Source: Candidatus Eisenbergiella merdavium (lineage in GTDB: Bacteria; Bacillota; Clostridia; Lachnospirales; Lachnospiraceae). Taken from it: a stretch of 64,000 nucleotides of DNA. Shown here in pieces: positions 60,276-64,000 of the stretch. Made by a program: the position numbers and the translations under genes. The notes below the pieces were generated by a model. It was not told the origin of the DNA. It was given only the letters and a program-made list of their open reading frames with translations, and did no database searches. The stretch spans positions 175,674 through 239,673 of the forward strand of contig DWWS01000018.1 of the NCBI GenBank assembly GCA_019119595.1, written 5' to 3'. Positions within the stretch are counted from its first letter, which is position 1. Each line of letters begins with the position of its first letter.

Positions 60276-61637
60276 ATGCAAGATAAAAACATTGAACTAA
60301 TGGAAAAAGCCCCTGTTCATAAGGCAATATTGACTTTGGCTTTGCCGACAATATTCAGTTCTATCGCAACCCTGCTCTACAATTTAGCCGATACTTATTT
60401 TGTAGGCTTATTGGATGATGTGTACCAGTTGGGAGCCGTATCATTGGCATATCCCGTCTTTATCATCATGCAGGCCATCGGCAGTATTTTCGGTATCGGT
60501 GTTGCCCCGTACATATCTCGTTGCCTTGGCGCACAGAAGTACGATGAGGTCAAAAAGGCATCTTCTGTTACGGTCTATACATCCGTAATTGCAACCTTTG
60601 CCTTAACTGCTCTCTATTTCCTGTTTAGAACGCCGATTTTGAGCATTCTCGGAACCAGTGAGCATACATTTATGCTAACAAGAAAATACCTTGATGTTGT
60701 CGTATTGTTCGCCGTAGCAATGACAATTCAAACTGTGCTTGGCTCATTACTTCGTGCAGAAGGAAAAGCCAAACACGCTGTCATTGAAATGGTAATCGGC
60801 ACGATTGTCAATATCATTCTCGACCCGATTTTTATTCTCCCTTGGGGATTGAATATGGGCGTTGTCGGTGCGGCGATTGCTACTATTATTGGTATTGTGG
60901 CGGCAGATATTTACTGTCTTATCATTCTTTTAAAAGGGAAATCCTCTATATCGCTTAAAATCAAAGATTTTAAACCCTGCAAGCGGATTTATACCGAAGT
61001 GTTTAAAATCGGTATTCCCGCTTGTGCAGGTCAGCTTCTTATGAGCGTTACCAATGCGGCGTTTAATAACTTGGCTGCTGGATATGGCGATTATGTGATT
61101 TCGGCGTATGGTGTTGCAGGCAAAATGATTTATATTGCTCTGATCGTTGTCAACAGCTATGCAGGCGGCTATATGCCGTTTGCCGGTTATAACTTGGGTG
61201 CAAATAGGATAGACCGTGTAACAGCTTCTTTCAAGTTTACTCTTATTACATCGTCTATTCTGTCGGTATTACTGCTCGTTCCCTTTGTCGGGCTTGCCAA
61301 ACCCTTTATGGGAGCTTTTACAACCGATCAACCTACCATTGACGCAGGTATTTTGATTTTGAAAACATGGGCAGTCTGTATCCCGTTCCTCGGCGTTCAG
61401 TTTACTATGATGTCAACGCTTCAGGTGTTCGGTCAAGCCACCCGTGCTATGATTGTCAACATCGGCAGACAAACTATTTTCTTCTTTCCGTTCCTATACT
61501 TGTTCAATAGCTTTGGCAATTTAACGGGACTGTTTATGACAAATCCCGTGGCGGATATTGTAACCACAATCGTTGCAATATTCCTTGTCATTTCTCCGCT
61601 TCGTAAACTGTTAAAAGCCGCAAAGGAGGTAGCGTGA
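60276..61637 (+). CDS. MATE-family multidrug exporter
   Basis: A 453-residue protein with twelve predicted membrane helices. Landmarks are ALPTIFSSIATLLYNLADTYFVG in the first repeat and GIPACAGQLLMSVTNAAFNNLAAG in the second. The start at 60276 follows AAGGAAGG. Its link with a MarR gene and an operator-like dyad favours a drug-efflux role. It is not closely similar to the MATE protein at 50319. Confidence 0.9.
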   Translation: MQDKNIELMEKAPVHKAILTLALPTIFSSIATLLYNLADTYFVGLLDDVYQLGAVSLAYPVFIIMQAIGSIFGIGVAPYISRCLGAQKYDEVKKASSVTVYTSVIATFALTALYFLFRTPILSILGTSEHTFMLTRKYLDVVVLFAVAMTIQTVLGSLLRAEGKAKHAVIEMVIGTIVNIILDPIFILPWGLNMGVVGAAIATIIGIVAADIYCLIILLKGKSSISLKIKDFKPCKRIYTEVFKIGIPACAGQLLMSVTNAAFNNLAAGYGDYVISAYGVAGKMIYIALIVVNSYAGGYMPFAGYNLGANRIDRVTASFKFTLITSSILSVLLLVPFVGLAKPFMGAFTTDQPTIDAGILILKTWAVCIPFLGVQFTMMSTLQVFGQATRAMIVNIGRQTIFFFPFLYLFNSFGNLTGLFMTNPVADIVTTIVAIFLVISPLRKLLKAAKEVA

Positions 61638-61638
61638 T

Positions 61639-62250
61639 ATGGAAAAAATGATTATTACCATCAGTCGTGAATTTGGAAGTGGCGGCAGAAGCATCGGCAA
61701 AGCCGTTGCAGAGAAATTGAATATCCCGTATTACGATAAAGAACTTATCAAGGAAGTTGCAGAGGAAACGGGACTATCCCCGGAATATATCGAAAATGTA
61801 GGCGAGTACGCCCCCGGTAAATCCCTGCTGTCTTTTCTTCCTGCGCTTACAATACATAACAAATACCCAAACAACATGAGTGCCGCTGACTTTCTTTGGT
61901 GTATGCAAAGCAAGGTCATTCTTGACCTCGCCGCAAAAGGCTCTTGCGTGATCGTCGGTCGCTGTGCTGATTACATTTTGAAAGATGATCCCCATGCCGT
62001 TCATGTATTCGTTCATGCTTCCACTGAATATAAGGCGGATCGCATTGTCCGACTGTATGGTGAAAGCGAAAAGAGACCCGAAGAACGCCTTGCGGATAAA
62101 GATAAAAAACGGAGCGTTCATTACAAGCACTTCACGGGTAGGGAGTGGGGCAAATGCCAGAACTATCATCTTTCGCTTGATAGCGGAAAGATCGGCATTG
62201 ATAAGTGTGTTTCCATGATTGTGGAGCTTGCCGAGCAGACAAATGAGTGA
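61639..62250 (+). CDS. Cytidylate-kinase-like P-loop protein
   Basis: A 203-residue protein of the cytidylate-kinase-like family (Cytidylate_kin2). The P-loop is ISREFGSGGRSIGKAVAEKL; PYYDKELIKEVAEETGLS and the DSGKIGIDKCVSMIVEL C-terminus are typical. It starts one base after the MATE stop. True CMP kinase function is doubtful; such proteins are commonly carried with efflux genes on mobile elements. Substrate unknown. Confidence 0.88.
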   Translation: MEKMIITISREFGSGGRSIGKAVAEKLNIPYYDKELIKEVAEETGLSPEYIENVGEYAPGKSLLSFLPALTIHNKYPNNMSAADFLWCMQSKVILDLAAKGSCVIVGRCADYILKDDPHAVHVFVHASTEYKADRIVRLYGESEKRPEERLADKDKKRSVHYKHFTGREWGKCQNYHLSLDSGKIGIDKCVSMIVELAEQTNE

Positions 62251-62476
62251 CTTGCATTTTATAAAAATAGAAGTAGCAGACAGTTGGATCTTATGTCCGA
62301 TTTGTAAGAACAAAACGCGCTTGAAAATCCGTAAAGATACGGTTATTCATAACCTCCCGCTTTTCTGTCCAAAATGTAAGCAAGAGACGCTAATTAATGT
62401 AAAAGACAATCAAATATTTGTTATGAAAGAGCCAGACGCAGAGACGCAGAGACGCAGAGCCGATAACCAGCCATGA
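62243..62476 (+). CDS. Cysteine-rich KTR zinc-ribbon protein
   Basis: A 77-residue protein with two CPxC knuckles (CPICKNKTRLKI and FCPKCKQETL), a zinc ribbon of the cysteine-rich KTR family. Its ATGAGTGA start overlaps the stop of the kinase-like gene. Near the C-terminus three tandem copies of an 8-bp unit (AGACGCAG, 62432-62457) alter the reading frame every copy, so the tail length may vary. KTR genes are often found in conjugative elements next to resistance genes. Confidence 0.8.
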   Translation: MSDLHFIKIEVADSWILCPICKNKTRLKIRKDTVIHNLPLFCPKCKQETLINVKDNQIFVMKEPDAETQRRRADNQP

Positions 62477-62500
62477 GCGGTTATCGGCTCGTTCTTTTTT
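62457..62500 (+). terminator. Terminator of the MarR cassette
   Basis: A perfect 12-bp stem GAGCCGATAACC/GGTTATCGGCTC with a 10-base loop is followed by GTTCTTTTTT. It contains the KTR stop codon, so the cassette ends precisely here. Confidence 0.88.
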
Positions 62501-62533
62501 GAAAGCAGTAACACCCAAACACAAAACTGCTGC

Positions 62534-62689
62534 CTATGACAGCGATCTTGCGCTTTGAGATGTAGCGGCGGTTTGAATATTGACTTCAAGCCGCTGTTTT
62601 CCATTTTGAAAGACAGAAATGCGAAGGGTATGATAAAAGCCATCTATTTTAAGGACACGGCGATATCCGGGAGGGAGCGCCATGTTCAT
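62534..62689 (-). CDS. Small uncharacterised protein of the conjugative-element type
   Basis: A 51-codon frame on the minus strand (MNMALPPGYRRVLKIDGFY, then HTLRISVFQNGKQRLEVNIQ and TAATSQSARSLS). Alternating hydrophobic residues suggest beta strands. The ribosome site is weak (GGGGA 17 bases upstream of the first ATG; a second ATG follows two codons later). I do not recognise a named family. The coding-like composition is the main support. It overlaps an AGCGGC/GCCGCT hairpin at 62564-62595. Confidence 0.5.
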   Translation of the reverse strand: MNMALPPGYRRVLKIDGFYHTLRISVFQNGKQRLEVNIQTAATSQSARSLS

Positions 62690-62810
62690 TTTATTTTTTT
62701 ACAGTCCCCATAAGCTACACCAGTTAAAAAAAGTGTAGTTTCTTCTCCGGGATTGTCTGGTTTTCAATGTGAAATTTCTCAGTATATTAACCGCAATAAA
62801 ATTTCGTTCG

Positions 62811-62842
62811 CCCGAGTGGTTTTATGCCACCCGGGTGTTTTT
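62811..62842 (+). terminator. Leader hairpin before the sigma-70-like gene
   Basis: CCCGAGTGG and CCACCCGGG form a stem with one mismatch, followed by TGTTTTT. A second hairpin TCGGGCCA/TGGCCCGA lies at about 62872-62891. The pair sits in a 115-bp leader before the next gene and may attenuate it. Confidence 0.55.
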
Positions 62843-62957
62843 GCGTTCTTAGGGTACTGCCTCGGGCCAACTTGGCCCGAAGTCCAGCCCCGGTGCCGCT
62901 CCCCGCCGCCTTCGTTTCGGTCACTCGTCAACCACCAACACCGAAACGGAGGTCAAT

Positions 62958-63380
62958 ATGGCTATTATCAATCTGCGGGACTATTACCCGTTTTATACAT
63001 CAGATTGCTTCATGGAAGTATCGGACGAAGTTGCTGAAATGTTCAAAGAATTTGACCGCAAGGAGGCTGCATACCGACTGCGTACATATCGTCATAAAGC
63101 CTACTATTCCCTTGATCGGGATGATGGTCTGGAGCATGAGGCCGTCTTTGTCGCACTTTCTCCCCATGAGCTGTACGAGCGCAAAGTGACTATGCAGGAG
63201 CTTCATGCCGCCATTGCCAGCTTGCCGGACAAGCAGGCAAAACGCATTTACGCTCACTTTATTCTTGGCATGACGAAACAGGATATTGCCCGGGCAGAAG
63301 GTGTCCATGAGAAAGTGGTTCGTGTGGCAATCGAGCGCGGGCTTCGTCACTTGGAAAAAATTTTGAAAAATTCTTTGTGA
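62958..63380 (+). CDS. Sigma-70-like (region 4) regulator of a conjugative element
   Basis: A 140-residue protein whose C-terminal half is a sigma region 4-type HTH (ASLPDKQAKRIYAHFILGMTKQDIARAEGVHEKVVRVAIERGLRHLEKIL). The N-terminal INLRDYYPFYTSDCFMEVSDEV and RKEAAYRLRTYRHKAYYSLDRDDG segments match the short sigma-like proteins of Tn916/Tn1549-type elements. GGAGG precedes the start. It probably controls transfer or excision genes beyond the window. Confidence 0.85.
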   Translation: MAIINLRDYYPFYTSDCFMEVSDEVAEMFKEFDRKEAAYRLRTYRHKAYYSLDRDDGLEHEAVFVALSPHELYERKVTMQELHAAIASLPDKQAKRIYAHFILGMTKQDIARAEGVHEKVVRVAIERGLRHLEKILKNSL

Positions 63381-63399
63381 GCCGTACCGATTTAGGCCG

Positions 63400-63890
63400 A
63401 AAAATGAAATGGTTTATGAGAGGCAAAATACTTCGGGCCACAATGGCCTGAGGTAAGGACAAGCCTTGAAGAACCTTGAAAACTGAATAAGACGATACCC
63501 GAACACGAAGGGGAAATGTACCCAGTGACAGGCCCGCCATGACTGCTGTTTTCAGAAGGAAATACCATCTTCCGGGAGCGGCAAGAGCGACAAGGCTCAT
63601 GCCGCAGGCAGGCCGTGGCTGGTTTGCCGGATAAAGTACAGGAACCTTGATACTTGCGTTCAGTCACAGTCCGAGCGTTGAAGCGGCCAGAAGGCCGTGA
63701 GCCGTCGCAGGCAATGAGAACGCCTTGCCATCAGAATGGGGAGAGGTGAAATTCCTATGGGGCGGACAAGCACACCGCCCGTCCGGGTATCTGGAATGGA
63801 AATAAAAACAAGGGGAGGTCCTCCGGCTTCGCTGTCTGACGATAGGCCAAACTTGCCGACAGGACCTCCCCCATTTTAATGAATGGAGAT
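63400..63890 (+). ncRNA. Candidate structured noncoding RNA region
   Basis: About 490 bp with no credible gene but many strong pairings: ACTTCGGGCC/GGCCTGAGGT (63430-63454); a GCGGCA-A-GAGC hairpin at 63578-63605; CGGCC-AGAA-GGCCG at 63684-63697; GGGCGG/CCGCCC at 63760-63780; and a long-range GATACCCG (63494-63501) with CGGGTATC (63784-63791) that would enclose about 280 nt. It ends with an 11-bp stem GGGGAGGTCCT/AGGACCTCCCC (63812-63871), without a strong T-run. I could not match it to a named RNA class. Confidence 0.5.
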
Positions 63891-63894
63891 CACT

Positions 63895-64000
63895 ATGGAA
63901 AATAACTGTCTGTCTATTCCGGGATTAGAGCCGGATATGTGGAGCAATGATGCCTGCCGCGGTTATGTGATTATGGCTATGCAGGACTGTGGTTTTTCCC
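63895..64000 (+). CDS. Start of an unrecognised gene, cut by the window
   Basis: An ATG 5 to 8 bases after GGAGATCACT opens a frame to the window end (MENNCLSIPGLEPDMW, then SNDACRGYVIMAMQDCGFS). About 35 residues are visible, too few for a family. It follows the structured region, so expression may be set by it. Confidence 0.6.
   Translation, partial: MENNCLSIPGLEPDMWSNDACRGYVIMAMQDCGFS

Larger units (their letters stand above)
62500..64000. mobile_element. Probable end of an integrative conjugative element
   Basis: The sigma-70-like gene, the small minus-strand gene and the long noncoding segment resemble the accessory end of Tn916/Tn1549-type elements. The MarR-KTR cassette just upstream (57548-62500) may be its cargo. 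No integrase or attachment site is in view, so the boundary is not defined. Confidence 0.45.

Noticed and set aside
63400..63890. Group II intron
   Set aside because: I could not find a domain V-type hairpin, GUGYG 5' end or an intron-encoded protein in this stretch.

Overview
The window looks like chromosomal DNA of a carbohydrate-foraging, low-to-mid GC Firmicute, most likely a gut Lachnospiraceae relative. This is inferred from gene families and style, not from a marker gene. The signs are strong GGAGG ribosome sites, YesM/YesN-type sensory pairs, three LplA/LplB/LplC-type CUT1 sugar transporters without a local ATPase, many intracellular glycosidases, and a conjugative-element-like right end. 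No rRNA, tRNA or CRISPR array was seen.

Layout. 1-2550: a cut MBOAT acyltransferase gene, then a PiT phosphate transporter with its DUF47 partner, separated by a modular hairpin element. 2640-15924: a glycan locus with two tandem clan GH-D glycosidases, a YesM-type kinase, a binding lipoprotein, a YesN-type regulator broken in a C9 run, and a second binding lipoprotein with two permeases. 15956-21354: tcdA, an AraC regulator, and a GH88 plus DUF2264 pair for uronate-bearing oligosaccharides, preceded by a longer copy of the hairpin element. 21497-23600: an AT-rich island (GNAT, methyltransferase, a decayed AlbA-type gene). 23677-27511: oleate hydratase with an unusual N-terminal extension, its probable TetR regulator, and an Rpn-type nuclease gene. 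27544-31359: a minus-strand operon of two small envelope proteins, a LytTR response regulator, a GHKL kinase and a frameshifted RCC1-like lipoprotein. 31558-33559: BlaI/BlaR1-type pair. 34047-38778: GH127 and GH31 genes meeting tail to tail, then two gene remnants.

38873-50287: an eight-gene minus-strand operon (four-carbon acid sugar kinase, Fe-alcohol dehydrogenase, DapA-type aldolase, PdxA2, binding protein, two permeases, BNR-repeat protein) divergent from a PrpR-like regulator whose AAA+ core is degenerate. Together these suggest import and oxidation/phosphorylation/cleavage of a sugar-acid-containing glycan. 50319-54939: a MATE exporter, a GH63-like glycosidase and an EamA transporter.

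55281-64000 is accessory DNA. An AbiEi/AbiEii pair is bracketed by 113-bp direct repeats derived from an HTH gene. Next comes a compact MarR / MutS2-without-Smr / RsmD / MATE / cytidylate-kinase-like / Cys-rich KTR cassette carrying a repeated TCCGNNNNCGGA-type dyad. The right end has a sigma-70-like gene, a roughly 500-nt strongly base-paired noncoding region, and the start of another gene.

The strongest novelty candidates are the modular hairpin family with paired substitutions, the MarR-MutS2-RsmD-MATE cassette as a possible ribosome-directed drug-response operon, the structured noncoding region at 63.4-63.9 kb, the kinase/binding-protein/regulator three-component arrangement, and the acid-sugar operon with its paired TGAAAC dyads.
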